Shown here: one piece after another, positions 17,877-27,631 of the stretch | Numbering within the stretch: position 1 is the stretch's first letter | Layout of the letters: every line of letters begins with the position of its first letter | Origin: Flavobacteriaceae bacterium D16 | GTDB lineage: Bacteria > Bacteroidota > Bacteroidia > Flavobacteriales > Flavobacteriaceae | Reading direction: 5' to 3' | Assembly (NCBI GenBank): GCA_021295155.1 | Contig: JAJTJC010000035.1 | Location: 930,001-994,000, forward strand | DNA: 64,000 nucleotides | Program-made: the position numbers and the translations under genes | Notes under the pieces: generated by a model | What the model was told of the DNA's origin: nothing | Seen by the model: only the letters and a program-made list of their open reading frames with translations | Databases searched by the model: none

Positions 17877-19268
17877 TTAACCTTTGATCTTAGGAGAGCT
17901 TACTATACCGTATTTATCAATAAGATAGACAAGACCAGCCATGGTGGCCGCACCCAGTTCCAACTCGCGTTTATTGACATGTTCAAAGGTGTCGTTTTCA
18001 GCGTGGTGGTGGTCAAAGTAACGCTGAGTATCTGGCCTTAAACCAGCCAGCACCATTTTCCCATCCTTTAAGGGGCCTATGTCTGCCCCGCTTCCACCCC
18101 GAACAAAACTGTGTATCATATAGGGTTCAAAGAGAGACTTCCAGCCAAGGATCTGCTCATAATTAGCATCACTACAATCCAGCGAAAAACCTCTAGGGGT
18201 AAATCCCCCAGAATCACTTTCCAGAGCAAAAATGTGATTCTCACCCCGCTTTTTGGCTTCTTCTGCATACTTCCTGCCACCTCTCAGGCCATTTTCTTCA
18301 TTCATAAACAACACGACCCTAAGCGTTCTTTTGGGGCGATACCCGGTTTTTTTAAACAGGTTTAATACCTCCATACTTTGCACGCATCCTGCGCCATCAT
18401 CATGAGAACCATCGCCCAGGTCCCAGGAATCCAAATGGCCCCCAACCGTAATAATCTCTTCGGGATAAGTGGTTCCCCGTATTTCTCCGATAACGTTATA
18501 AGACATCACGTCATCCAGTTGTCTGCAATTTTGTTTGAAATAAAACTTGATATCCGGATCCAGCTTAAGGGTAGTACTCAAAAGATCTGCCCCGTTTGTA
18601 CTAATCGCTGCTGCGGGAATACGCTGATTCACCGGAAGATCTCCATAGCTCATAGCTCCGGTATGCGGAAAATCGTCATTGCGCAGATTCATGGAGCGAA
18701 CTATGACCCCTACTGCACCCATTCCAACTGCCTCGGCAGCTCCTGAATAGCGCTGATCCACGCAACCGCTATAACTCTGGAAGGTATTAATCAGTGTGGG
18801 GTCCATTGGACGATTATAGAAGACTATTTTGCCCGCAACCTCTTCCCTGGATAACTTCTTAAGCTCCTCTATACCCAAAACTTCCACCACCTCAGCCTTT
18901 AGTCCGCCTAAAGGGGTAGCAACGGATCCTCCCAGAGCGCATACAGGAACATTGTTGGTCAATCCGGGCTTACTTTCGATATAGGCAAATTCCGGAGTGC
19001 CCCTAACCCATTTGGGCACCATAACTGGCTGTAACCAAACTCTGTCAATGCCAAGGGAATCCAGTTGCACTTTGGTATAATTTACTGCCTGCTCTGCCTG
19101 CACAGAACCGGACAAGCGACCGCCGATCTGGTTAGACAGGTAATTAAGCCACTGGTACGAATTGCCCTGGGTAAGGGCAGTATCGTAAAAAGCCTTTATC
19201 TGTTTCTGATCCTCAGTTTGTGCAAATCCTTGAAATGCTAATAAAACCAATAAAGTGGTTAATCTCAT
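17877..19268 (-). CDS. Secreted M28-family zinc peptidase with PA domain
   Basis: A 463-residue exported aminopeptidase-like protein. Signal peptide MRLTTLLVLLAFQGFAQ. A protease-associated insert lies at about 120-245. The M28 domain has HLDSWD, DDGAGC, the catalytic Glu pair in MNEENG, the Asp of LESDSGG and a final zinc His in FDHHHAEND. It likely trims oligopeptides outside the inner membrane. Its start codon overlaps the stop of the upstream PPK2 gene by four bases, so the two are co-transcribed and translationally coupled although their functions look unrelated. Confidence 0.92.
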   Translation of the reverse strand: MRLTTLLVLLAFQGFAQTEDQKQIKAFYDTALTQGNSYQWLNYLSNQIGGRLSGSVQAEQAVNYTKVQLDSLGIDRVWLQPVMVPKWVRGTPEFAYIESKPGLTNNVPVCALGGSVATPLGGLKAEVVEVLGIEELKKLSREEVAGKIVFYNRPMDPTLINTFQSYSGCVDQRYSGAAEAVGMGAVGVIVRSMNLRNDDFPHTGAMSYGDLPVNQRIPAAAISTNGADLLSTTLKLDPDIKFYFKQNCRQLDDVMSYNVIGEIRGTTYPEEIITVGGHLDSWDLGDGSHDDGAGCVQSMEVLNLFKKTGYRPKRTLRVVLFMNEENGLRGGRKYAEEAKKRGENHIFALESDSGGFTPRGFSLDCSDANYEQILGWKSLFEPYMIHSFVRGGSGADIGPLKDGKMVLAGLRPDTQRYFDHHHAENDTFEHVNKRELELGAATMAGLVYLIDKYGIVSSPKIKG

Positions 19269-20149
19269 TCTTTTTCCTGTTCTAATTGCTTTTTATACAG
19301 TTCCATATTTTCTACTATTTCACCGTCAGGATCGGGAGGACGGATATCCTTATATTTTTTCAATTCCTGGAGTAAAATAGAGGCTACAATCACCCGAGCT
19401 GCCTTTTTGTTATCTGCCGGGATTACATACCAGGGCGCATGAGTCTGTGTGGTCCGGTCTATGGCTTCCTCATAACATTCCAGGTATCGGTTCCATAATT
19501 TCCGTTCCTTTAGATCCTTGGGAGAAAACTTCCAGATTTTATGCTCTAGCCGAAGACGCCTTAAGAGACGTTGCCTTTGTTCTTCTTTGGATAAATGGAG
19601 GTAAAATTTAAAGATCAGGGTTCCATTTTCAGAAAGGTGTTTCTCAAAATTGTTGATCTGTTCAAACCTTGCTGCCCAAAAAGCATCATTGACCTTTTCT
19701 AACTTGTCAATACCTGGAATATCTTCACCAAGAATATATTCAGGATGTACCCTGGTTACCAGGACATTTTCATAATGGGTTCTGTTAAACACCCCAAACT
19801 TGCCCTTGGGAGGCAGGGCTATATAATGTCTCCAAATATAGTCGTGGCTCCTTTCCAGATCAGTGGGCACCTTAAAACTGTGGACTTCTACCCCATTTGC
19901 ATTACAATCCTTAAAAACTTCCCTGATCAGGCTATCCTTTCCTGCGGTGTCCATTCCCTGGAGGCAGATTAGTACGGCATACTTTCTGTGCGCCCAAAGG
20001 ATATTCTGGAATTTCCCAAGGTCTTCTCGCACTTCTTCAAGCTGCTCTTTTAGTTCTTTATCGGACTTATCAAAGGTCTGCAGGGTAGGGATTTTGTCCA
20101 GTTTAAGACCGGATTCCGCACGGTAAAAGTTACTCTCAATAGGTATCAT
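19265..20149 (-). CDS. Polyphosphate kinase 2 family protein
   Basis: A 294-residue P-loop kinase of the PPK2 family, which moves phosphate between polyphosphate and nucleotides. Walker A is QGMDTAGKDS (about 64-73). The lid and substrate motifs are FGVFNRTHYENVLVTRVHP and an HAPWYVIPADNKKAAR segment. Length fits single-domain PPK2. Class and nucleotide preference cannot be read safely. The ATG at 20149 is preferred over 20167 because the family starts close to the SNFY segment. Coupled by ATGA overlap to the M28 peptidase gene. Confidence 0.9.
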   Translation of the reverse strand: MIPIESNFYRAESGLKLDKIPTLQTFDKSDKELKEQLEEVREDLGKFQNILWAHRKYAVLICLQGMDTAGKDSLIREVFKDCNANGVEVHSFKVPTDLERSHDYIWRHYIALPPKGKFGVFNRTHYENVLVTRVHPEYILGEDIPGIDKLEKVNDAFWAARFEQINNFEKHLSENGTLIFKFYLHLSKEEQRQRLLRRLRLEHKIWKFSPKDLKERKLWNRYLECYEEAIDRTTQTHAPWYVIPADNKKAARVIVASILLQELKKYKDIRPPDPDGEIVENMELYKKQLEQEKE

Positions 20150-20324
20150 GGGCTGAAGATAGAACATTTTATCGGGCTTTAAAAAAGCGGAATCGCTAGG
20201 CGTTTAAGGTGAAATCGGCCCTTTGACACACTCTTTTGGACTTTTGTCGAAAAAAAAGGGAGCACTATCATGGTCGCACTATTTTTATGATGTCCTAAAT
20301 TTTACTATATCAATAACTTAGGTG

Positions 20325-21026
20325 ATGAGACCCTACTATTTGATACTCGTTTTTCTATTGGCATTTACCCTGTTTTCCTTTTCCGTTAACAAGGCCTGTG
20401 AGTATATGGGGTCCAATATCGGCTACATTCAGAAGCAGGCCCAAAAGGCTCTTGATGCAGCCGATCTTAATACTTCCAGATACCATGCCTACAAGGCCCT
20501 GAATGCCATTGAAAAGTCTAAAGAGCAGTTCGCTGCCTGTGGTTGTGAAGTTGCAGAGCAGAGCATGACCGAGAGCCTTGAACACCTGAAGCGTGCCACG
20601 CGGGTGTCTTCATTGACCGGCACCAGACTCATATTAGAAAAAGCAATCGCAGGAGTTGCGAGCAGCCTGCAGGCGCTGGAAGAACATGCAGAAGTACACC
20701 AGAGCAAATACGGAAGCGACCAGTTAAGCCTCAATACGAGGGAATCCTATATGGAACAGCAAAAAGGCAAAATTCCGGTGGGTGAAGCCCTGGAAAAAAA
20801 GATAGATCAGGCCCTAATCAACTACCAGAACTCGCTGGAGGTAGTGGTAAATACTATTCCTTGCAAGGAAGCCTATCAACTCGCACTTATCAACTACGAA
20901 CGATGTGAGGAACAGCTTTTGCGCCCTGAGTTGACCGAAGCCAAAAAATACTACAACCTGAAAACCAAGGAAATTACGGCTCATGCCCTGGAAAGGCTTA
21001 AGGAATGTGCTACTGCTAAACCTTAG
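20325..21026 (+). CDS. Exported helical protein of unknown function
   Basis: A 233-residue protein. A hydrophobic N-terminus (YYLILVFLLAFTLFSFSVNKAC) is a signal peptide or anchor. The rest is alpha-helical with repeated Ala, Lys and Glu, including NTSRYHAYKALNAIEKSKEQFAACGC, LEHLKRATRVSS and INYQNSLEVVVNTIPCKEAY, and paired cysteines (about 72, 74, 187, 199) that may form disulphides. I do not recognise a family. A GTG one codon upstream (20322) is an alternative start. It converges on the sigma-54 activator gene ten bases away. Confidence 0.7.
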   Translation: MRPYYLILVFLLAFTLFSFSVNKACEYMGSNIGYIQKQAQKALDAADLNTSRYHAYKALNAIEKSKEQFAACGCEVAEQSMTESLEHLKRATRVSSLTGTRLILEKAIAGVASSLQALEEHAEVHQSKYGSDQLSLNTRESYMEQQKGKIPVGEALEKKIDQALINYQNSLEVVVNTIPCKEAYQLALINYERCEEQLLRPELTEAKKYYNLKTKEITAHALERLKECATAKP

Positions 21027-21036
21027 TAATCAGCAG

Positions 21037-22200
21037 TTATTTACTAGCGAATAACTTCACATCATCCTCCGAAACTTCCTTTCCTCCCAGGATGATAAGA
21101 CGTTCAACCACATTTCTCAATTCCCTGATATTTCCAGTCCAGTCATAACTCTGTAACAAGCTTATCGCTTTCTTGGAAAATATCTTTGCAACTGATCCCT
21201 GTTCAGAAGCTATATGTTCTGTAAAATGATTTATCAGTAAAGGAATATCATCTCTCCGATCATTCAGGGAGGGTACTTTAATAAGGATTACAGCCAGACG
21301 GTGGTACAAATCTTCCCGGAAATTCCCTTTCGCTATTTCTTCCTGAAGGTTTTTATTTGTAGCTGCTACTACGCGTACATCCACTTTAATATCCTTATCA
21401 GATCCTACACGGGATATTTTACTTTCCTGTAATGCCCTCAAAACCTTTGCCTGAGCAGACAGGCTCATGTCCCCTACTTCATCAAGGAAAATGGTGCCTT
21501 TATTGGCAGCTTCAAATTTTCCTGCCCTATCCTTAACGGCAGAGGTAAAAGCCCCTTTAACATGACCAAATAACTCACTCTCAATAAGTTCAGAAGGAAT
21601 AGCAGCACAGTTAACCTCAATAAACGGACCCCCGCTCCGTGCACTTTTTTCATGAATCCAGTGAGCGACCAGTTCCTTCCCGGTACCATTGGCTCCCGTG
21701 ATCAGGACTCTTGCATCCGTGGGAGCCACTTTATCAATCATATCCTTGATCTTGTTTATCTCGTCACTCTCCCCTATCATTTCGTAACTTTTACTCACCT
21801 TTTTCTTTAGGATACGATTCTCAACAACCAACTCCTTTTTATCCAAGGCGTTGCGGACAGTCGTTAGGAGTCTATTCAGGTCCGGCGGTTTGGAGATATA
21901 GTCAAATGCCCCGAGACGCATCGTGTTTACTGCCGTATCCAGGTCGCCATGGCCAGATATCATGATGAAGGGTGTTTCAGGCTTGATCTTTCTCGCCTCC
22001 TGCAGGACTTCCACCCCATCCATTTTAGGCATTTTAATATCGCAAAGGGCAAGGTCATAATCGTTCTTCCGGATCATCTCCAGTCCTTTCCCGCCATCCT
22101 CCGCTTGTTCCACTTCATATTGATCGTTCTCCTCGCTGAGTATCTTCACAAGAACACGGCGGATAGCTGCTTCATCTTCGATTACAAGAATTTTTGACAT
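21037..22200 (-). CDS. Sigma-54 activator response regulator lacking a DNA-binding domain
   Basis: A 387-residue NtrC-type protein. The receiver domain (1-120) has the acidic pocket in VIEDE and phosphoacceptor D54 in CDIKMP. The AAA+ domain (145-365) has Walker A GANGTGKE, the sigma-54 loop as GAFTSA (216-221) in place of GAFTGA, Walker B FLDE (about 240) and the R-finger region. The chain ends at DDVKLFASK, directly after the AAA+ lid, so the usual Fis-type helix-turn-helix is missing. It may act from solution. No histidine kinase is adjacent. ATG at 22200 begins the receiver; upstream frame to 22260 is ignored. It is last gene of a five-gene operon. Confidence 0.92.
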   Translation of the reverse strand: MSKILVIEDEAAIRRVLVKILSEENDQYEVEQAEDGGKGLEMIRKNDYDLALCDIKMPKMDGVEVLQEARKIKPETPFIMISGHGDLDTAVNTMRLGAFDYISKPPDLNRLLTTVRNALDKKELVVENRILKKKVSKSYEMIGESDEINKIKDMIDKVAPTDARVLITGANGTGKELVAHWIHEKSARSGGPFIEVNCAAIPSELIESELFGHVKGAFTSAVKDRAGKFEAANKGTIFLDEVGDMSLSAQAKVLRALQESKISRVGSDKDIKVDVRVVAATNKNLQEEIAKGNFREDLYHRLAVILIKVPSLNDRRDDIPLLINHFTEHIASEQGSVAKIFSKKAISLLQSYDWTGNIRELRNVVERLIILGGKEVSEDDVKLFASK

Positions 22201-22210
22201 AGGTTTCTTT

Positions 22211-23086
22211 TTAAAAAATTGAAACTTTAAAGCCAGCCTTAAAATATAGGCCGCCATCATTGTTCAAGTTAAAAACATTATTTCTTTTATCATCACGTAA
22301 CACCCCATTTTGGAAAAGTGTATATCCCGCAAAACCATAAAACGAAACCATTTTAGACACATTATACTGATAACCAAAGGCACTTACCAGTGCAGAAAGT
22401 GATATGGCCGATCCCAAATCATTATCGGGAAGAATGATGTCGTTTTGTGCATTTACAAAATAGCCATCCAAGAATAATGCCATAAGCAAAGTATTCCTGT
22501 CAGAAATATGATATCTGATATCACTTCTTGGGATACCCAGTGTAAAGGACCAGTTGGGATCAAAACGTCGGTAATAGTTGATAAGCGGAAGTGGCACCGG
22601 TAATCCCGTTGTACTGTTATAGGTTAAGCCTAATACAAGGCGGAATGGTCTTTCACCGTCCGTTACTTCCTTCCAAAAGGTGGCTGTAAAGTTTAAAAGA
22701 AAATCGCGCCCAACAACATTAGTAACCAGATTAGAAGCCAGGCGAGGCGTTATTATTCCCACAAAACGCCAGTCTTCATTCCAGTTAAAAATATAGCCCA
22801 GGTTAAAGTCTATCACATGCAGGTGCTCCAGTTCACTGTCGTCAAAAGGAAATTCACGAGTGGTATCAAAATCAATATAATTGTACTCTGAACCTAAAAT
22901 AAGGTACTGCCCTCCCTTAAGTTTAAATGGAATATTTAAGAGGAAGCGATAACGGGAAGTGTTTACTCCCGAATCTTCGTTCGGAAGGTTGGTGTATTCA
23001 AGTCTTAAAAGGTCAGAACTTTGGGCCCATGTGCTGGTTAGAGCCAATAAGGTTAGCAAAAAGGTAAAATAAATGGCTTTACTCAC
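22211..23086 (-). CDS. DUF6268-type outer membrane beta-barrel protein
   Basis: A 291-residue exported protein. Signal peptide SKAIYFTFLLTLLALTSTWAQ, then amphipathic beta strands with aromatic girdle residues and a C-terminus GLYFKAGFKVSIF, as in small outer membrane barrels of the DUF6268 family. Function unknown. GTG at 23086 is preferred: a GGAAGGAAAA purine stretch lies just upstream and the signal peptide follows at once. The frame is open to 23221, but that would overlap mscS by more than 140 bases. Start overlaps the mscS stop by 8 bases. Confidence 0.78.
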   Translation of the reverse strand: MSKAIYFTFLLTLLALTSTWAQSSDLLRLEYTNLPNEDSGVNTSRYRFLLNIPFKLKGGQYLILGSEYNYIDFDTTREFPFDDSELEHLHVIDFNLGYIFNWNEDWRFVGIITPRLASNLVTNVVGRDFLLNFTATFWKEVTDGERPFRLVLGLTYNSTTGLPVPLPLINYYRRFDPNWSFTLGIPRSDIRYHISDRNTLLMALFLDGYFVNAQNDIILPDNDLGSAISLSALVSAFGYQYNVSKMVSFYGFAGYTLFQNGVLRDDKRNNVFNLNNDGGLYFKAGFKVSIF

Positions 23087-24032
23087 GTGCTTTTCCTTCC
23101 TTAGTGATTTTTTGCCTGACCTGGAATGCAGCATTCTGGTAAAGATGCACATCTCGCTGCGGAAATGGTATCGTAATCTGATTTTCGCGGAAAGCCCGGT
23201 CAATTTTGTAACGGAGTTCACTCTTTATATTTGGAGAGAAGAAGCTATCACTAATGTGAAACTTCAATCCAAAAAGCAAGGCTGAATCTCCAAAGTCCTC
23301 AAAAAGCACTACCGGTTCTGGTGTTTTCAAAACATCTGGATGTTGCAAGGCGCAATCTAAAAGAAGCTGTGAAACCTTGTCCACATCGCTCCCGTAAGCT
23401 ACCCCTACACTTACTGATTCTCTTGTGGTATTCCTATTCTGAGTATGGCTGTAAATGACGTCCGAAATGAACTTGTGATTGGGTATAATAATTACTTTAT
23501 CGTCCCTGGTAATGGCTCGTGTTGTACGTAATTTGATCTCAAATACGCGGACTACTTTTCCATCTACTTCAATAATATCACCAACCAAAAGGGATTTATC
23601 TGTTATAATAAATATTCCTGCAATAACATCCTGAAACAGTTCCTGAAGTGCCAGGCCCAAACCAACAAACAGCGCTGCTGAGGCGGTAATCAGAATGGTA
23701 ATATTTATACCAGCAGCACTCATGGTCACCAGGATAACGGCTATATAAATAAAGTATTTGATAAACTTAAAAATGCTGATGAACTTCAATTTATCATCAC
23801 CCTGCATCTTTCGGGTTAACAAGTGCCGTAGCCATTTCAACAGAAAACTAGTTGCTAAAAAAGCAAAGATCAAAAGCAACAATAAACCAATGGTAATATG
23901 TACTGATTTCTCACCTTCACCAAAGTGCAGCCCCATGTTCAGGACTTCCTTGATAGTACCCCAGACATCTTTTTGAAGGAAATCCTCCAATTTACCTGGT
24001 TTATCCTGCACAAAACTCAATATCGCAACCAT
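23079..24032 (-). CDS. mscS: MscS-family mechanosensitive ion channel
   Basis: A 317-residue small-conductance channel. Three membrane helices occupy about residues 45-130, the third being the pore helix with SAALFVGLGLALQELFQDVIAGI. The beta domain follows with GDIIEVDGKVVRV and IIIPN, then an alpha-beta cytoplasmic cage. It releases osmolytes on membrane stretch. It overlaps the ABC permease by 16 bases upstream and the DUF6268 gene by 8 bases downstream, so it is in the middle of the operon. Confidence 0.93.
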   Translation of the reverse strand: MVAILSFVQDKPGKLEDFLQKDVWGTIKEVLNMGLHFGEGEKSVHITIGLLLLLIFAFLATSFLLKWLRHLLTRKMQGDDKLKFISIFKFIKYFIYIAVILVTMSAAGINITILITASAALFVGLGLALQELFQDVIAGIFIITDKSLLVGDIIEVDGKVVRVFEIKLRTTRAITRDDKVIIIPNHKFISDVIYSHTQNRNTTRESVSVGVAYGSDVDKVSQLLLDCALQHPDVLKTPEPVVLFEDFGDSALLFGLKFHISDSFFSPNIKSELRYKIDRAFRENQITIPFPQRDVHLYQNAAFQVRQKITKEGKARE

Positions 24033-25351
24033 TTGAATAATTCTTTATAGGTAGGTTTTTTTCCATACATTAAAATACCCACTCTGTATATCTTGGCCGC
24101 CAGCCAAACGATGCCAATAAAGGTAACCACCAGCAATACAATGGAGGTTACCAGCTCCCAAATCGGCACTCCGCCTTCGCCTATTCCGGCTGGCAAGCGC
24201 ATTAACATCACGATTGGTGAAGTTAGCGGGAAAAGTGAAAACCCTACGGCTATGGGGCCGTTTGGGTTATTAAATACAGAAAAGAAACCAATATAAATAG
24301 CCAGAACCAGGGGCATGATAATGGGTAAAATAAATTGCTGGGTATCCGTTTCATTGTCCACAGCTGCCCCTATGGCTGCATAAATGGAACTATAGATCAG
24401 ATATCCCAGGATGAAGTAAACTATAAAAGACACCACTAAAACAGCCCAGGGAATCTTGTAAAGTTCGGAAGCATAAGTCTGTAAGGTTTCTGCAGTAGGC
24501 GAAACATTTTGAGTAACCGGTAAACCAGGACCCAGTTGTGATGAGGCTTCCAGGGCCGACAAGTCGATTCCAAAAACTACCAAAACAACCAGCATCAGCG
24601 CTGACGCTGAGATGATCCAGATAGCAAACTGGGTGACTCCGGCAAGAGAGGTGCCTATAATTTTTCCCAGCATAAGATGGAAAGGTTTGACCGCAGAAAT
24701 AATAATTTCAATAATCCTACTGGTCTTCTCTTCGATAACACTTCGCATTACAAAGCCCCCATATATTACAATGAACATCATAATAAGGTATCCGAAGCCT
24801 CCTCCTATTAGAGCCTTGATTTCATTTATTCCCTTCAGATTTTCTTCCCCTTCAAAAGTAGCCGTATGCAGGTCAAATCCACTACCGATCTCTTTAAACT
24901 CCCTGTTCGAAACGCCCAAATCTTTTAGCCTTTTGGCCCGAATACGTTCTGAGAATACAGATTCTAATTGTTCCAGGACTAGAGAATTTGGTGCATCCTT
25001 GGTATAGAAATAGGCTTTTTCCGCTACCGATTGCAGATCTGTTCCAGCGGGAATATGCAGCAATCCATAATAACCCAGGTTTAGAGTAGAGTCTTTGGCA
25101 GCTGCCAAATCCAGGGATTTGAACTCAATGTATGCGGTCTGACTGTTTGTTAGAAAATCATCCTGGAAGAACGCGCTTTCATTCAAGACGGTTATGATGC
25201 GCTTATCGCTGTCGTTAACTTTGGTGAGGTAAGCGATCAAGACAACCATGCCCACTATTAAAATAGGGCTTAAGATAGTCATGATCACAAACGACTTGTT
25301 CCTGACCTTGGCCAGATATTCCCGTTTAATTATGAGTGCCAGTTTATTCAT
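24017..25351 (-). CDS. ABC-2 family transporter permease (NatB-like)
   Basis: A 444-residue ABC-2 permease. One N-terminal helix (SFVIMTILSPILIVGMVVLI) is followed by a large extracytoplasmic loop (about 60-195) and a C-terminal bundle of five or six helices with VIEEKTSRIIEIIISAVKP, the conserved ABC-2 coupling segment. It pairs with the ATPase encoded just upstream. Similar pairs export sodium or peptides; substrate here is unknown. ATG at 25351 begins MNKLALIIKREYLAK, the family start; overlaps the ATPase gene by 8 bases. Confidence 0.9.
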   Translation of the reverse strand: MNKLALIIKREYLAKVRNKSFVIMTILSPILIVGMVVLIAYLTKVNDSDKRIITVLNESAFFQDDFLTNSQTAYIEFKSLDLAAAKDSTLNLGYYGLLHIPAGTDLQSVAEKAYFYTKDAPNSLVLEQLESVFSERIRAKRLKDLGVSNREFKEIGSGFDLHTATFEGEENLKGINEIKALIGGGFGYLIMMFIVIYGGFVMRSVIEEKTSRIIEIIISAVKPFHLMLGKIIGTSLAGVTQFAIWIISASALMLVVLVVFGIDLSALEASSQLGPGLPVTQNVSPTAETLQTYASELYKIPWAVLVVSFIVYFILGYLIYSSIYAAIGAAVDNETDTQQFILPIIMPLVLAIYIGFFSVFNNPNGPIAVGFSLFPLTSPIVMLMRLPAGIGEGGVPIWELVTSIVLLVVTFIGIVWLAAKIYRVGILMYGKKPTYKELFKWLRY

Positions 25352-26288
25352 TACCCATTTTTTGCTGAACGGTTTGAATAAATATTTCATTAGCCGAGGG
25401 AATAGTTTCCACAAATCCAGTGATGGCTGCTTCCGAACTTATGCGTCCCAGGAAATCCGAAACACTGCCCTTGGGAAGTTTAACGCTGAATTCTAATTGC
25501 TCGGTAACCTCATCAAAGCTGGGATCACTAATTTTAAAGTGTTCTTCCAAACCCGATAACATCTTCAACCCTTTACCAGTTTCCAATTGTACCGAATATA
25601 AGTTTCGCTTGTATTGCCTTTTAATATCAAATAGTTTCCCGTCCAGAATTACTTCTCCCTCGTGGAGCAGTGCTATATATTCACAAAGCTCTTCAACCGA
25701 TTCCATTCTGTGGGTAGAAAAAATGATGGAGGCTCCCGTTTCTTTAAGGTGTAGGATCTCATCCTTGATAATATTGGCATTTATAGGATCAAATCCGCTA
25801 AAAGGCTCATCAAAGATCAGTAATTTAGGTTGGTGCAGAACGGTAACAATGAACTGTATTTTTTGTGCCATTCCTTTGGAAAGCTCTTGTATTTTACGAT
25901 TCCACCAGTCGCCTATTTCAAGTCGTTCAAACCAATACTTCAGCCTTTTTTTTGCCTCCTGTTTTTGCAGTCCTCTTAACTGGGCAAGGTAGAGAACCTG
26001 CTCTCCTACTTTCATGCTTTTATATAAGCCACGTTCTTCAGGAAGATATCCAATAAGGGCAACATGTTCGGGTTTCAGCGGTTCACCATTAAAAAAAACG
26101 GAACCAGAATCCGGGTAGGTAATCTGGTTTACAATTCGCAGAAAGGTAGTCTTACCAGCCCCGTTGGGCCCTAACACCCCATAAATGCTATTCTCTGGAA
26201 TGTTGAGAGAAACCCCTTTTAAAGCAGTATGAGTCCCAAAGCTTTTGGTAACCCTGTCCGCAACCAGAATGGTTTTTTCGTTCGACAT
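25344..26288 (-). CDS. ABC transporter ATP-binding protein (NatA-like)
   Basis: A 314-residue ATPase for the ABC-2 permease. Walker A GPNGAGKTT, signature LSKGMAQKIQF in place of LSGGQ, Walker B LLIFDEPFSGFD and H-loop STHRMES are present. A 90-residue C-terminal tail is typical of NatA/DrrA-type subunits. ATG at 26288 begins MSNEKTILVADRVTKSFG; the upstream frame to 26387 covers the dnaJ terminator and is rejected. It is first gene of the operon down to the sigma-54 activator. Confidence 0.93.
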   Translation of the reverse strand: MSNEKTILVADRVTKSFGTHTALKGVSLNIPENSIYGVLGPNGAGKTTFLRIVNQITYPDSGSVFFNGEPLKPEHVALIGYLPEERGLYKSMKVGEQVLYLAQLRGLQKQEAKKRLKYWFERLEIGDWWNRKIQELSKGMAQKIQFIVTVLHQPKLLIFDEPFSGFDPINANIIKDEILHLKETGASIIFSTHRMESVEELCEYIALLHEGEVILDGKLFDIKRQYKRNLYSVQLETGKGLKMLSGLEEHFKISDPSFDEVTEQLEFSVKLPKGSVSDFLGRISSEAAITGFVETIPSANEIFIQTVQQKMGNE

Positions 26289-26383
26289 CAGGGCCAAAGA
26301 TAGCCAATTGAAGAGAAAGAGAAAGTACGGGTTAATATCTCCCCTGGATCGTGTTTTGACAACAATTCTGAATAGGCCTAAAA

Positions 26384-26417
26384 ACAAAACCCACCCTTAA
26401 AAAAGATTAAGGATGGG
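26384..26417 (-). terminator. Terminator of grpE-dnaJ
   Basis: On the minus strand CCCATCCTTAA (26407-26417) pairs with TTAAGGGTGGG (26390-26400), one mismatch, then TTTTGTTTTTAGG. It separates dnaJ from the ABC operon. Confidence 0.75.
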
Positions 26418-26506
26418 AAAAAAATTGCTATGAAAAAGAAAATTAATATTGGTTACCCAATATCGAATCAAATATACGCTTTTTATTTAAAAACAAGACG
26501 GATTCC

Positions 26507-27622
26507 TTAAGAGAACATATCTTTAACCTTTTCGAAAAAGGATTTGTCAGATTTTTCAGGCTTGGGCTCAAAATTTTCATGGCCCCTCATCTTTTCAAAG
26601 AAATCCCTTTGTTCCTTGGTTAGTTCTTTTGGTGTCCAAACATTAACATGTACAAGGAGGTCTCCATGTCCATATCCATTGAGGCTGGCAATACCTTTAC
26701 CCCTTAAGCGCAAAATCTTGCCTGACTGAATACCCGGTTCTAGTTTGATACGAACCTTTCCCGTTACCGTGTCAATTTCCTTGGAAGTTCCAAGCACTGC
26801 ATCGACAATTGGAATGTATAAATCATAGTGCAGGTTATCCCCTTCACGTTTCAGGGTTTCATGTTCCTCGGTTTCTATTGCCACCAATAAATCCCCTGGA
26901 ATACCATTACCTGGCGCCTCATTTCCCTTACCGGATACTTTGAGTTGCATACCTTCTTCAACCCCGGCAGGAATCTTAATAGAAACGGTTTCCTCAGCTA
27001 CTTTCAGCCCCTGGGCGTCTGCATCAGAGGGTCTGTTATCGATTAGCTGACCACTGCCTCCACAACTGTGGCAGGTAGTACTGGTCTGCATTCGTCCCAG
27101 AATTGTATTGGTTATTTTGGTCATTTGACCTGTACCGTGGCAGGTAGAACAGGTTTTATAGGTTACTCCGGCTGCTTTGACTTTACGGCGTACCTTAACC
27201 TTCTTTTCTACTCCCTGAGCAACATCTTCCAGACTAAGTTTTACCCGTATGCGCAGGTTACTCCCTTTGACACGACGCTGTCCTGCACCGCCAAATCCTC
27301 CAAAACCACCAAAACCGCCACCAAAAGCACTGCCAAATATATCTCCAAACTGGCTGAAGATATCTTCCATATTCATGCCGCCGCCACCGAATCCACCACC
27401 TTCAAATGCGGCGTGTCCGTATTGGTCATAGCGGGCCTTTTTATCCGGATCACTAAGAACTTCATAGGCCTCAGCAGCCTTCTTGAACATTTCCTCTGCC
27501 TTGGTATCCCCAGGATTTTTATCCGGATGGTATTGTATCGCCTTTTTACGGTATGCCTTTTTAATTTCAGCAGCCGAGGCGTTTTTGTCTACTCCTAGTA
27601 TTTCATAATAATCCTGCTTCAT
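26507..27622 (-). CDS. dnaJ: Co-chaperone DnaJ with a reduced zinc domain
   Basis: A 371-residue Hsp40. J-domain 1-70 with H32-P33-D34, a Gly/Phe-rich linker (72-115), and two client-binding beta domains (about 120-345). The zinc region holds only two CxxCxGxG repeats, C159-TC-C162-HGTG and C185-HSC188-GGSG. E. coli DnaJ has four. By position these are repeats 2 and 3, which make zinc centre II; centre I (repeats 1 and 4) is absent. DnaJ stimulates DnaK and delivers unfolded clients. It is 9 bases downstream of grpE. Confidence 0.95.
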   Translation of the reverse strand: MKQDYYEILGVDKNASAAEIKKAYRKKAIQYHPDKNPGDTKAEEMFKKAAEAYEVLSDPDKKARYDQYGHAAFEGGGFGGGGMNMEDIFSQFGDIFGSAFGGGFGGFGGFGGAGQRRVKGSNLRIRVKLSLEDVAQGVEKKVKVRRKVKAAGVTYKTCSTCHGTGQMTKITNTILGRMQTSTTCHSCGGSGQLIDNRPSDADAQGLKVAEETVSIKIPAGVEEGMQLKVSGKGNEAPGNGIPGDLLVAIETEEHETLKREGDNLHYDLYIPIVDAVLGTSKEIDTVTGKVRIKLEPGIQSGKILRLRGKGIASLNGYGHGDLLVHVNVWTPKELTKEQRDFFEKMRGHENFEPKPEKSDKSFFEKVKDMFS

Positions 27623-27631
27623 TACCTTTTT

